DNA of 64,000 bases from JAZGER01 sp036480335 (GTDB lineage: Bacteria > Pseudomonadota > Gammaproteobacteria > DSM-19610), in assembly GCA_036480335.1 (NCBI GenBank), contig JAZGGH010000005.1, positions 1-64,000 on the forward strand. The letters run 5' to 3'. A program made the position numbers and the translations under genes. The notes under the pieces are model-generated. The model worked only from the letters and a program-made list of their open reading frames with translations. It was not told the origin of the DNA and searched no databases. Below are positions 43,392 through 53,600 of this stretch, in pieces (the stretch's first letter is position 1; each line of letters starts with the position of its first letter).

Positions 43392-43895
43392 TCATTGACC
43401 ACTAGAATCACTCAAACGCACTAACCCGCTACCCAAATCCATTTCTGTTTTAAGATACACTCGTTCTGGCACTGGCTCAGCCCACATATCAAATTCAATC
43501 TCAAAACGCAATGCATTACCCGACATTTCATCGTTACTTACAACATTCAAGCTCAGCGAATTTTCCAAAATTCGCGGTTCAAATGACACTATCGCCTGCC
43601 GAAGTTTGCGTTCAAGCAAACCTGTATCAACATTCGTAATGGATACTCCCGTAATATCCGGCATACCGTAATTGAGAACAGACTCAGCCACCAGGGGATA
43701 ATCGGACAAGTCCAGAACATCATTCAGGTTACCGGTATTCAACAATGCAGCAAGATCGCGTTTTATGCATTCACGTAACTTGCGTACTGACAATACACGC
43801 TTGTCACGTGATTCCTTTGGATTTGATGGATCATCATCAGTTAACCGATCAAGCAAGGAAGGTTGTAGTCGTTCTTGCTGCCCCAATTCTGCCAT
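43392..43895 (-). CDS. tssE: TssE: gp25-like T6SS baseplate protein
   Basis: The 167-aa protein is homologous to phage T4 gp25, which starts sheath assembly. Visible family parts are LLDRLTDDDP, a central helix LRECIKRDLAALLNT, SVLNYGMPDITG and a conserved IVSFEPRI (EPR core). It lies five bases after impE and six before tssF. Confidence 0.94.
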   Translation of the reverse strand: MAELGQQERLQPSLLDRLTDDDPSNPKESRDKRVLSVRKLRECIKRDLAALLNTGNLNDVLDLSDYPLVAESVLNYGMPDITGVSITNVDTGLLERKLRQAIVSFEPRILENSLSLNVVSNDEMSGNALRFEIEFDMWAEPVPERVYLKTEMDLGSGLVRLSDSSGQ

Positions 43896-43900
43896 TGAGA

Positions 43901-44755
43901 TTACTCCTGTTTTGTATCAGCCCAATCCACTTCTTCTAGCAGGCTAGCATTGTGATTGTTGAGTACAATTTCCCGCACGTCCATTAATGGGCAATCATCC
44001 TGATCGGTTACCAGCATGCGCTGACCTATTCCTGAATACTCACTCTCAGCTAACGGTTGCCAATCTGTTCTGCGAGACAGAAGAATCGCCCCATCCTCAC
44101 TATTTTCAGAGCCTGGATAGCGGGTAGGAATCAAACCGACTGCTTGTCCACCGTTGGACCAGGTAATAGTAGCAGGCGTCCACACCATATCACGCAAGTC
44201 TTCTGGCGCATCAAGTTGAATATGCTTCATGCGATTAAATGGAACCCAGTAGTAATTCCCATTCAGGATAAGCTCCAGAAACGGGCCAACTCTCGAATCT
44301 GCATCGGCAATCCATGCAAATTCCTTTCCATCTATAGTTCCAGTGCTGAGCGGTGCAGACTCGAATGCCTGTTCGCGCAACGCCTTTGCCTGTCCAGCGT
44401 TACCTTGAGCTGAAGCCTGTAATGCCTGTAGCGCTAATGCGATCCATTCTTCCGGATCGCCAAAAACCAACGGCGTTCGTTTGCCCTGAAAAACTTCATC
44501 TCTTAGCACTTCACAACGCAATGCTTCGCGATAGGTTTGTACCATAGCCAGCGTGCCATCATCCAGATCACCCGCCACTTCGAGCTGGGTTAATGCGCGC
44601 CCCCACTCGCCATTGACAGACAATAGCTGGAATAAAAACACCCGATACTCCGCCTTAGCAGGATCTGCTCTTACCAGATTCTGTAACTGAACCAGCAACC
44701 CCTGCACATCAGCATCACGCAGGGACTGGTTCAGTTTCTCAGGTAATTTAACCAC
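43901..44755 (-). CDS. tagJ: ImpE/TagJ: T6SS accessory protein
   Basis: The 284-aa ImpE-family protein binds the N-terminus of TssB in some systems and can modulate ClpV-driven sheath recycling. The N-terminal helical part begins LNQSLRDADVQGLLVQLQ and contains YRVFLFQLLSVNGEWGRALTQLE. The C-terminal part holds NGNYYWVPFNRMKHIQLDAPEDLRD and WTPATITWSNGG. Presence of tagJ points to the HSI-I-like group of systems. It sits between hcp and tssE. Confidence 0.92.
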   Translation of the reverse strand: MVKLPEKLNQSLRDADVQGLLVQLQNLVRADPAKAEYRVFLFQLLSVNGEWGRALTQLEVAGDLDDGTLAMVQTYREALRCEVLRDEVFQGKRTPLVFGDPEEWIALALQALQASAQGNAGQAKALREQAFESAPLSTGTIDGKEFAWIADADSRVGPFLELILNGNYYWVPFNRMKHIQLDAPEDLRDMVWTPATITWSNGGQAVGLIPTRYPGSENSEDGAILLSRRTDWQPLAESEYSGIGQRMLVTDQDDCPLMDVREIVLNNHNASLLEEVDWADTKQE

Positions 44756-44766
44756 AGCTTTACAAC

Positions 44767-45249
44767 TTACTCGACCGCGCTTGTTTCAATATTAAGAACA
44801 CAGGACATTTCACCACCCGCAGAACCATCATTTTGTTCCGGAGTATGCTTAAAGGTCACTTTATTATAAGCTAGCGAAACCATCTCTTGTACTACATCCG
44901 ATGAATCGTCAACATTAACCTCAACGCCAGTAAACATACAGCCTTCCATTTCATACACCAATGTCTCTACTTTATCTTTAGTTGGTTTCCTTACTGTAAG
45001 CGTCATAGGAATATCTTGTGTTCCTGTGACAATACTCTCACGGATACCATTCGAAGCTGCATCAAGGTTTTTCATTACAATCAAATCACCCGCAGACAAA
45101 TCACCTCCGCTTCCTCCGCTACCTGAATGGCTAGTACTCGGTCTGTGTATGCCAAAGCTGCAGGATAAAATATCGATAGTGTCTTCCATACCCTCTTTCT
45201 TTGACTCACCATCAATTCCATCTACTGTAAGAAACATTTGCATTGCCAT
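44767..45249 (-). CDS. hcp: Hcp (TssD): T6SS tube protein
   Basis: The 160-aa inner-tube hexamer subunit shows MFLTVDGIDGES near the start, ILSCSFGIHRP, and SLAYNKVTFKHTPEQ near the end. GGAGGTGAGCA directly precedes the ATG, a strong ribosome-binding site suited to a highly made protein. It is preceded by tssC (gap about 60 bp). A Gly/Ser-rich loop at about 42-50 is a little longer than usual. Confidence 0.94.
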   Translation of the reverse strand: MAMQMFLTVDGIDGESKKEGMEDTIDILSCSFGIHRPSTSHSGSGGSGGDLSAGDLIVMKNLDAASNGIRESIVTGTQDIPMTLTVRKPTKDKVETLVYEMEGCMFTGVEVNVDDSSDVVQEMVSLAYNKVTFKHTPEQNDGSAGGEMSCVLNIETSAVE

Positions 45250-45308
45250 TGCTCACCTCCAATTACAGTTATTAAAATCCATTAGCAGTTCCAATCTACT
45301 AATTCAAA

Positions 45309-46802
45309 TTACCCTTTTGCAGAGGGTAGTTTAGATACCAAACGTAACGACACAGTCAAACCCTCAAGCTGATAATGCGGTCTGAGGAAGAATTTTGAAG
45401 TGTAATAGCCTGGATTGCCTTCTACTTCTTCAACAACAACTTCTGCAGCAGCTAATGGCTTACGTGCTTTAACTGATTCACTCGAGTGAGTCGGATCACC
45501 ATCAACATACTGCATAATCCACTTCTGTAGCCACTTCTGCATATCTTCGCGTTCCTTGAAGGAGCCCACTTTATCTCGCACAATGCATTTCAAATAATGT
45601 GCAAAGCGACAACTCGCGAACAGATAAGGCAAACGCGCCGCAAGATTTGCGTTTGCAGTCGCATCGGGGTCATCATATTCAGCCGGCTTCTGCAACGACT
45701 GCGCACCAATAAAGGCTGCAAAGTCAGAATTCTTTTTGTGGATAAGTGGCATGAAACCATTGTTAGCCAGCTCTGCTTCACGCCGGTCACTAATAGCAAT
45801 TTCTGTTGGGCATTTCATATCAACGCCACCATCGTCAGTCGGAAAAGTATGTGTCGGCAGGCCCTCTACCGCACCTCCGGATTCAATTCCCCGAATACGT
45901 GAACACCAGCCATATTCCTTAAATGCACGATTAATGTTGATCGCCATAGCATAAGCTGCGTTTGCCCAGGTGTATTTACTGTGGTCAGCACCCTCTGTAT
46001 CTTCCTCAAAATCAAATTCTTCAACGGGTTCAGTCTTGGCCCCATACGGTAACCGAGCCAATGTCCTGGGCATTGCCAGTCCAAGATAACGCGCATCCTC
46101 AGACTCACGCAGCGAGCGCCAGGCCGCATACTCAGGTGTCTGGAAAATTTTCGTCAAATCTCGCGGATTACTCAATTCCTGCCAGGATTCCATTTGCATG
46201 AGGGATGGATTAGCTGCCGTGATAAATGGCGCGTGAGATGCAGCAGCTACCTGAGCAATTTCGCCGAGTAATTCAACATCCTGTGGACTGTGGTCAAAAT
46301 AATAATCGCCGATCAGGCAACCATAAGGTTCACCACCAAACTGGCCATATTCTTCTTCATACATCTTCTTGAAAATCGGGCTTTGATCCCAGGCTGTTCC
46401 CTTGAACTTCTTCAGGGTCTTACCGAGTTCCTTTTTAGATATATTCATCACTCGTATTTTCAACATCTCATCGGTTTCAGTATTATTAACAAGACTGTGC
46501 AAACCTCGCCATGCGCCTTCAACTTGCTGGAAGTCGTCGTGATGTAAAATAAGATTAACCTGATCAGTAAGCTTCTGGTCAATTTCTGCAATCATCGCCT
46601 CGATAGTGCCAATAACATCCGATGAGAGAATGGCTGTATCCTTCAATGCTTGCTCAGCGAGTGTCGCCACTGCACTTTCAACGGCTTCTCTGGAACGATC
46701 CGACTTGGGCTTAAATTCTTTATCCAGTAATGAAGCGAAATCCCCGGCTTCAATGGCATCTGATTCAGCTTGCCCGCCTTCTTCTTTTTGCGTATCAGCC
46801 AT
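45309..46802 (-). CDS. tssC: TssC: large T6SS sheath protein
   Basis: The 497-aa EvpB/VipB-family protein has the blocks FQQVEGAWRGLHSLVNNTET, YGQFGGEPYGCLIGDYYFDH, AAASHAPFITAANP, LARLPYGAKTEPVEEF and RFAHYLKCIVRDKVGSF. It ends with FFLRPHYQLEGLTVSLRLVSKLPS. It forms the contractile sheath with TssB, whose gene is 2 bases upstream. Confidence 0.97.
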   Translation of the reverse strand: MADTQKEEGGQAESDAIEAGDFASLLDKEFKPKSDRSREAVESAVATLAEQALKDTAILSSDVIGTIEAMIAEIDQKLTDQVNLILHHDDFQQVEGAWRGLHSLVNNTETDEMLKIRVMNISKKELGKTLKKFKGTAWDQSPIFKKMYEEEYGQFGGEPYGCLIGDYYFDHSPQDVELLGEIAQVAAASHAPFITAANPSLMQMESWQELSNPRDLTKIFQTPEYAAWRSLRESEDARYLGLAMPRTLARLPYGAKTEPVEEFDFEEDTEGADHSKYTWANAAYAMAININRAFKEYGWCSRIRGIESGGAVEGLPTHTFPTDDGGVDMKCPTEIAISDRREAELANNGFMPLIHKKNSDFAAFIGAQSLQKPAEYDDPDATANANLAARLPYLFASCRFAHYLKCIVRDKVGSFKEREDMQKWLQKWIMQYVDGDPTHSSESVKARKPLAAAEVVVEEVEGNPGYYTSKFFLRPHYQLEGLTVSLRLVSKLPSAKG

Positions 46803-46804
46803 GG

Positions 46805-47344
46805 TTAACTCTCCTCGCTGCTTTCGGATGGTTTTTCACCACTATCATCATCAGGTTTGGGTGCCGACGCGAGCGACTGTAATAAAGCAGGGTCATTTAG
46901 CACTTTATTTATTAACTCTTCAGCACCTGCTTTACCATCCATATAAGTCACTAAATTAGCCAGCTGAGTGCGTGTCTCCAAAAGCTTGCTCAAACCATCG
47001 ACCTTGCGGGCAACAGCTGCCGGAGAAAAATCGTCCATGCTGTCGAAAGAAATATCGACACTCAACTCGCCTTCACCCGTCAAGGTATTTGGCACTCGGA
47101 AGGCTGCCCTGGGTTTAATTGCCTTTAGCCGCTCATCAAAATTATCAACATCAATTTCGAGTGCCTTACGATCTGCCACTGGTGGCAGAGGTTCTGATGG
47201 ATTTCCCGACAGATCTGCCATGACGCCCATGACAAAAGGCAGCTGAATCTTTTTTTCAGCTCCATACACTTCTACGTCGTACTCGATCTGAACACGCGGC
47301 GCCCGATTACGAGCTATAAATTTCTGACTACTTGCTTTGGCCAT
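46805..47344 (-). CDS. tssB: TssB: small T6SS sheath protein
   Basis: The 179-aa protein of the ImpB/VipA family has SSQKFIARNRAPRVQIEYDVE, LPFVMGVMADLSGNP and DNFDERLKAIKPRAAFRVPN. The acidic/serine-rich tail (about 155-179) is longer than in many homologues. It is cotranscribed with tssC. tssA ends 86 bp upstream. Confidence 0.96.
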   Translation of the reverse strand: MAKASSQKFIARNRAPRVQIEYDVEVYGAEKKIQLPFVMGVMADLSGNPSEPLPPVADRKALEIDVDNFDERLKAIKPRAAFRVPNTLTGEGELSVDISFDSMDDFSPAAVARKVDGLSKLLETRTQLANLVTYMDGKAGAEELINKVLNDPALLQSLASAPKPDDDSGEKPSESSEES

Positions 47345-47430
47345 GATCTACTACCTCCTAAAAATTACCCTGACGGGCACAAACCTGCGCTAGCCTGGGC
47401 ATCTGTTTTCTGTTATTAACGAGACAAATC

Positions 47431-48471
47431 CTAATCATTACTGACACCGCCGACATTTTTTGCTTGCTTCAGTCCTTCCGGAGCTACATCTTTCAGGATA
47501 TCCAGGAAATTCATGTTGGTTAGTCGCTTAGCGCGTTCCATAAATAGCGGAATCGGGCTTGATGGTTCATGATTTTTAAAGTAGTCCCCTATCTTCTCCA
47601 TCATCTGTATCGCATCTTCCCGGGAACGAATTTCACCACTCACCGCGGATACATTAGATACATTGGATGGAACGATAGCCGCATCGACTTTTGCTACAGG
47701 TGGCTCAATATCACTGACTCCACGCTTACTCAGCTGTTCGTTCATAATAGACTGTGCATCCATTAGCAATCCTTCCAACTCACCAAGATCAGGTGCCTGG
47801 TCACTCCCTACTTTGTCCATCAATAATGCGTCTATAGCAGCAAGGTTGTCGATACTGTCTGTAATTGCGTCAACAGTCGCCTGTAGCTCTTCCACTTTGA
47901 CATCCATGAAGGCTGCATCAATTGTAGGCATATCGGGAACTGACTCCTCACTACCTGCTGACGGTTGAACCTCACCGCGCGCTATAGCAATATCAGACAG
48001 TCCAAAACGACCGAGTATTTTTGAGTTAATCAGAGGCGTCTCTCGCAATATATTTAAAACAGCGCCCCTGTCACACAGAGTTACCAAGGTGTTTATGCGA
48101 AATATTGGGTCGTTATTATCCTCCGCATCGAGTTGCGGGTGAAGCGTAGCCCAATAACGTTCGAGCAGGCCTCGTATCAATAATAATCCATCACAGAAGC
48201 CCAAATAGCCATCGCTATGCATCAATGCCCGCAGCAGGTACACACCCATTCGTAAATCCTTGCTACGCGCTAGCATTTCAACTGCAAGTTTATGCACTGC
48301 ACGCCAGTCTGGTGGTTCTGATGGGGTTAACGCATCACCTAGACTTTGTTCTGGCTTACCTTGAGCAGCACGTTCCATTTCGCCGAATACAGGATCGTAC
48401 TCAAGATCATTCCCACTCGGTGCATCAGCCGAGATTTCGGTTAACAAATTTCTTACGTCAATTACGCTCAT
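47431..48471 (-). CDS. tssA: TssA: T6SS cap/initiator protein
   Basis: The 346-aa protein has an ImpA N-terminal domain (LLTEISADAPSGNDLEYDPVFGEMERAA and PPDWRAVHKLAVEML) and a C-terminal region with SREDAIQMMEKIGDYFKNHEPSSPIPLFMERAKRL. TssA primes the baseplate and tail growth. ATG 48471 is used because the family N-terminus starts there, and the longer frame to 48582 would add 37 Cys-rich unrelated residues. It is the first gene of the tssA-B-C-hcp-tagJ-E-F-G-clpV run. Confidence 0.93.
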   Translation of the reverse strand: MSVIDVRNLLTEISADAPSGNDLEYDPVFGEMERAAQGKPEQSLGDALTPSEPPDWRAVHKLAVEMLARSKDLRMGVYLLRALMHSDGYLGFCDGLLLIRGLLERYWATLHPQLDAEDNNDPIFRINTLVTLCDRGAVLNILRETPLINSKILGRFGLSDIAIARGEVQPSAGSEESVPDMPTIDAAFMDVKVEELQATVDAITDSIDNLAAIDALLMDKVGSDQAPDLGELEGLLMDAQSIMNEQLSKRGVSDIEPPVAKVDAAIVPSNVSNVSAVSGEIRSREDAIQMMEKIGDYFKNHEPSSPIPLFMERAKRLTNMNFLDILKDVAPEGLKQAKNVGGVSND

Positions 48472-48737
48472 TCGATTTTTAATATTGTTAAGATCGCAAT
48501 CACCACAATCCTTGACATCACCAACCTGAAAGCTAGTCTGTCTAATAGAAATAAGACACCTTACTTTACAATAACTGTACACCCTTTATTCTTATTAGCA
48601 AGGTGGTTAATATTATTTTTTATCCTTCATTTATAGATAAAACCACTCAATAAAATCTTGCACACACCTACATCCACCCCACACATACAATGCAGTATTT
48701 AAATTGCAACTAAAGTCTGCGCCCTGCTTACTTAAGC

Positions 48738-49007
48738 TCAAAATATAAGTGTTTGGTTATACTTAAACCTCAGCAGCAATAAAAACACCAAACCTATGAG
48801 AAGCATCAGAAATAAGATGCCAAAAAACCATTTATTGATACCGCGTTCTGTCTTTTTTTGTTCCAGCGTGGCAGGCTCTGTTAAAGTGGACGCATCCGTA
48901 GTCAATTGATTAATCATTCTGCGGCGTTGATCACGGTACTCATCAAAACTCAGTATGCCTTTGTAATAACTTCGCCCAAGCTCCTGGAATGTAGTCAGTG
49001 AATCCAT
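48738..49007 (-). CDS. 89-aa SHOCT-like single-helix membrane protein in the T6SS cluster
   Basis: The protein has an N-terminal soluble part with LGRSYYKGILSFDEYRDQRRRMINQL, which resembles SHOCT oligomerisation motifs (short helix, 'G.IS.EEY..K...L'). One membrane helix follows near the C-terminus (about 62-82). ATG 49007 has GGAGG upstream (TTG 49010 is rejected). The gene lies between pppA and tssA, with about 270 bp of gene-free sequence before tssA that shows no recognisable feature. Its function is unknown. Position suggests a T6SS accessory. Confidence 0.7.
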   Translation of the reverse strand: MDSLTTFQELGRSYYKGILSFDEYRDQRRRMINQLTTDASTLTEPATLEQKKTERGINKWFFGILFLMLLIGLVFLLLLRFKYNQTLIF

Positions 49008-49096
49008 CAAACCTCCAATCCATAGTTACACTATAATGACTCAATTTATGCGCAGCTAAATTTAAAATACTGGGGCTTCCAGTTCAAATGCCACTG

Positions 49097-49834
49097 CTAG
49101 ACCTTTTTGAACTCAATGACAATGATTGTTACATTGTCATTCACTCCGCGTTGCAGGGCAATATCCAATAGTCGGTCACAAACTTCCTGGCAATTGCCCT
49201 GCATAAGTTGCTCCGCGATTTCCTGCTCACTTATCTCTTTGTATAAACCATCGCTACAGAGCAGGTAACGATCTCCATCAAATATTTCTTCCAGCTCGAC
49301 ATCAATATATAGTGCCTTTTCAGCACCCACTGCCCGAGTAATGACATTGGCTGCCGGGTGAGATTCAGCATCTTCACGCAGCAACACACCTTCCTGAATC
49401 ATTTCTTCGACCTGGCTATGATCGCGTGTCACTGATCGCATTGAGCCATCCCGCAATCGATAGGCACGGCTATCGCCTACCCAAAGACAAGCACAGTGAT
49501 GCTTTAATGCGAGCAATGCGACCACAGTACTGCCTATCATCTGGGTATTTTTACGTCCTGCAGCTTCTTCAATGAGCGCATGATTGACAGTAAGTAACTG
49601 CTCCTCTACCGCTTCAACATAGTCTGATAGCTGCTCCTGATTTCGCACATTTCCGAGGCTCTTGACGATTGCCTGACTGGCAAAATCACCTGCATCATGG
49701 CCACCCATACCATCAGCAACAGCCCATAATCCTGTTTCAGGAAAATCTGCCAGAGAGTCTTCATTTATACTTCTAACCTTACCCACATGAGTTAGTGCCG
49801 CTGACTCCCAGCAGATATCAGTGCAGTTATTCAT
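49097..49834 (-). CDS. pppA: PppA: PP2C-type phosphatase of T6SS regulation
   Basis: The 245-aa metal-dependent Ser/Thr phosphatase counteracts the T6SS kinase by dephosphorylating the FHA protein. Motifs include VRSINEDSLAD, AVADGMGGHDAGDFAS, CLWVGDSRAYRLRDG, VTRDHSQVEEM, LLCSDGL and NDNVTIIVIEF. The metal-binding aspartates in ADGMGG, CSDGL and NDN are present. It overlaps tagF by 4 bases. Confidence 0.94.
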   Translation of the reverse strand: MNNCTDICWESAALTHVGKVRSINEDSLADFPETGLWAVADGMGGHDAGDFASQAIVKSLGNVRNQEQLSDYVEAVEEQLLTVNHALIEEAAGRKNTQMIGSTVVALLALKHHCACLWVGDSRAYRLRDGSMRSVTRDHSQVEEMIQEGVLLREDAESHPAANVITRAVGAEKALYIDVELEEIFDGDRYLLCSDGLYKEISEQEIAEQLMQGNCQEVCDRLLDIALQRGVNDNVTIIVIEFKKV

Positions 49835-50607
49835 AAACCACTGCCTGGCTCAACCAGCTCATTGCCCTGCTCAAGTTCATCGGCGCTGATTAAAGGCCAA
49901 TTCTCCCAGGCACTTGCTGTCCAGTCTCCATTTAACATTGCAGCAAAATCAGATGCCGGTGGCATCCCTTCAGCAATCAACAAACTTGGAGACACATGCG
50001 ACGAACCAGCCCCCCACCAGAGACTATAAGAACCGAATCGCTGTAACATCAGATGGTGCATCAGGCGCGGCATGGCGCCATCTATTTTACCATCACCGCC
50101 CAACCCTATACGCCAGGCATTACCGTAACCGATATGGGTAGATTCTGCTCCGTACTCGGCTAACTCCTTCAGACCGCCCAGCTCCGAAACTTTCCGATCA
50201 AAACTCTCCAGACTAAAATCTTGTTCATCCAGCGCGCTCAGTATTATTTCATCTGCTGCTGCAAACCAGCTCTCACCTTCCACTGCTATATGAAACAAGT
50301 TAACGTCAAGTGGCAGCGGGGTTGCTACTATCAAGGGATAATAGCGACCTACGCGATCAACGCTTGGCATCAAAAGCCCACACCAGGGAGCTTCTCCACA
50401 CAACCCACCACCCAGCACAAAATGCCAGATTGGGCTGGTCAGATATAGATTCAGCCACTCATCGCCGAGCTGCTGACGGCTGGTAGCAATGGCATTTTGT
50501 AGCCATTCATCCCAGGGATCGAGAAAGCTGCGCGGTAAGCGCCGATTGACAAAATCACCTAGCTCGGGGAATTTACCGTAAAAACCCACTGTACTGTTGA
50601 TTGACAT
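49831..50607 (-). CDS. tagF: TagF: T6SS post-translational repressor
   Basis: The 258-aa ImpM-family protein opens GFYGKFPELGDFVNRRLP and contains LDPWDEWLQNAI, SPIWHFVL, WCGLLMPSVDRVGRYYPL and SLWWGAGS. In HSI-I-like systems TagF represses firing independently of the kinase cascade. It sits directly between tssM and pppA with overlapping or adjoining ends. Confidence 0.93.
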   Translation of the reverse strand: MSINSTVGFYGKFPELGDFVNRRLPRSFLDPWDEWLQNAIATSRQQLGDEWLNLYLTSPIWHFVLGGGLCGEAPWCGLLMPSVDRVGRYYPLIVATPLPLDVNLFHIAVEGESWFAAADEIILSALDEQDFSLESFDRKVSELGGLKELAEYGAESTHIGYGNAWRIGLGGDGKIDGAMPRLMHHLMLQRFGSYSLWWGAGSSHVSPSLLIAEGMPPASDFAAMLNGDWTASAWENWPLISADELEQGNELVEPGSGL

Positions 50608-53600
50608 CTAGAGTCTTCCAGGGCAACGAAACTGCTGCAGCTGCTGCATCATGAAAGGGTTAATGACACTGTCTGCCTGAATCTCCCAGCTTGACTTGCG
50701 GTTCTTAGATGTAAAGGAAGCAATCATTCGATCAGATGATTGCGCCTGAAGGTCTGCTTCATCCAGTAACCTGAACCAGGCCCAGGGGCCTTCTTTAGTC
50801 CTGGATAGCCGAGCACCACTATCGTCTTCAAAATCAATACGTACTTGACCGGTGCTATCTGGCCCCGGCCATTGAGCCCGCGTCACACGTGCAGGCCCGT
50901 GTCGATAACGGAATTCCTGACCTTCCAGGTCCAGCCTGAAACTACGGACATTGGCGTCGAGATAAACCGGCTTTAGACCAAAGCTCACTAAAGGTGAAGC
51001 ACCTCCACTCTGAAAAAAAGCATCACGAATCTGGGCTGCACGCTGGAATTGCCGGAGTACTGAATTGGAAATTCCAAGCGTGGTATTGCCAATTGCCTGC
51101 CAGCGCCAACTGCTGCCAGATTGATTAACAAAGGCCTTTAAATTGGTATTGAAGAAATTGTCTATCAGACCACCCGGCGCAAATATTCGGCCAAAATCAG
51201 CCAGTGTCATTTCCTTGCTCGCATTTCTGAAAAAAGGATAGCGTCCATTGAGCGCCCGACCACAAATTGGCTGTACCGCGGCCTTCCATTCTTTGTTGAG
51301 TTCAGAACGCGCGCCGCCCATAGTGACTGCTCGGCTGTTGGAAGCAATTTGCTGCAGCCATCGTTTCACGGGTTCAGGTTGCCTTGCCCCCTCAACCTGT
51401 AGACGCCGTGATATATCGCCCGCTGACGAGCCCATGGCTACAGATAGCGCATCGTTACCCAGACCAGAGCTCATAGAATCGAGTTGCCCATAGAGCTGGG
51501 AGAGAAGATCTAAAAGCTGATCTAAAGGAGCGTTGCCCCCAGATGGCGCAAGTACCAATGCATCCAGGCGCTTAAATGCCTTATCGACTACTTCAGTGGG
51601 CTGCTGCAATACAGGTACTATTTCGTTTTCTGTTGCTGACGACAAAAGGCGCGCCAACCGACTTTTCTTAGCGTTTGCCTGCTCCAGTTTATCTACCGCC
51701 GCCGCCAGCAGGCCAGCCGGTTTCCCAAGCGTGGTGTGGTGTGCCACAGCTTGCAGCAAGCCCCGCATCGGTGACAACGGACTAGAGAGCAAATCCGTTA
51801 CTTCAACGGCTTGACGTGCGCTCCTGAAACGCTTGATATTGATATCACCAAGCAGTTTTTTCCATTCACGTACATAGTCACTAAAGTAAAGCGCTTGAAG
51901 ATCTTCTTGTAATTTTTCGATCTCTGGCTGTGTAAACTCAAGGCGTTGAGGGTCTAGAACCCAGCTTTCTTCACTGCTTTGCTGAGCAATATTTTTGACT
52001 TGTTTTTTAAAAAAACCATGGTAGCCATCATAAGTGAATAGCCCAGGCAGCGCGGCTTCCAAACTGGCTCCACTAGCCCTTTCAAACACCTTGGCACCGG
52101 CTGGCCCCATCACATCGGACAACCGAAACGGTTGTTTGTCAAAGGCAATATAATCACGTTTCATTCGCCCATAGAGCAATTGAGAAAGCGGCACCTGCTT
52201 GAGGCTGCGCCGAGTGTTGTTAACTATTTCCTTGTTTAACTCGACTGGCTCAATGCCTTGTTGCAGGAGTGCAGCCAAATGGTTCTGCAGTTGTCCCTGT
52301 TTGTCTGGCTCCGCAGCAAATGTATTTGCCCAGTCAAGTTCCATCCAGAGTTTGAGAAGATCAGGATCGAGATGCTCTGCATGGCCTAGCATAAGGTAGG
52401 TTTTTAGAGCCTCGTACTGAAAATCAGGATCACTTCCACCGGATTCAAGCTGCTGTTCGAGGCGATGGCTGATCGCAGGTAACAGCATACTGCCCATTTT
52501 ACGCTGGTAAGCCTGTTGGCTATCCTCACTCAAGCTGCGCCCCTGATACAGCCCCATACCCATCAGCAGTGGCACACCCTCACTGAACGGTTTGTAGACT
52601 TCAGTCACTTTGCCAAGCGCATTGAGCTGTGGCAGCAGCGCTGCAAAATCATTGCGATCTTCAAGTGGTGTTGCACTCATCTGCTTAAATTCTTCTATCC
52701 GATCCTGAGCGCGACTAACATAGACCTGGTTACGCGTAAAACTGGTTGTCCAGGCCAACACTGCAGCTACTGTGATTGCCACTGCACCCGCATAGGCCGC
52801 ACGCTGCAACCAGCGTCGCTGCACCTCCAACCGCCGGTTTGCACCGACCAGGTCTGCTTCCTGGAACACCACATCCCGAAGCAGGCGAGTTAGAAAATAG
52901 CTACGTCCTTGCCCGCCATGTGTCGGCAACCCTTGCTGCCCAACTCCGAAAGTCCTGGCCAGGGCTCCCATGACACGATCTATGGGAGTCCCTTCCTGGG
53001 TGCCACTGCTGAAATACATACCACGCAACATGGGCGGATCCTCGAATCGGCTTGGTCTAAACACCTCAGTGAGAAACTCAATACCGATGCCACGCAGCGA
53101 AGCCAATTGCTGCGGGAATGCGAAAATACTCGCACGACGTTTTGGATCCCTTTCCTGTTGCATGCGCCAAAGTACACGCTGATTGATACGCTCAAGCAGT
53201 GCATCAAACTCACTACCCAATGACTGGATCGCAGCCGTACTATCGTCCTTTTTATCTACAGGGAAAGTCATACCCCACACCTGACTACGTTCTTCTACTC
53301 CCAGATCCTCAAAAAACTCCATAAAGCCGGCTATCAGATCACACTTGGTAAACAGGACATAGACCGGAAAACGAATCCCCAACACCTTGTGGAGTTCTTG
53401 CAGACGTTGTTTGATGGCGCGCACATGTTGCGCGCGTTCCGCTTCACTTTGTAGCAGCAAATCGGATAAGCTCACGGCTATTAGCGCACCATTGATAGGT
53501 CTGCGCCGGCGATGTTTTTTTAACAGGCCTAGAAACCCTTCCCATGCAGCACTATCAACTTCTAGCTGGCTATCCTGGGTTGTGTATCGACCTGCAGTGT

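Noticed and set aside
48472..48582. N-terminal extension of tssA
   Set aside because: It adds 37 Cys-rich residues unlike any TssA. Family homology starts at ATG 48471.
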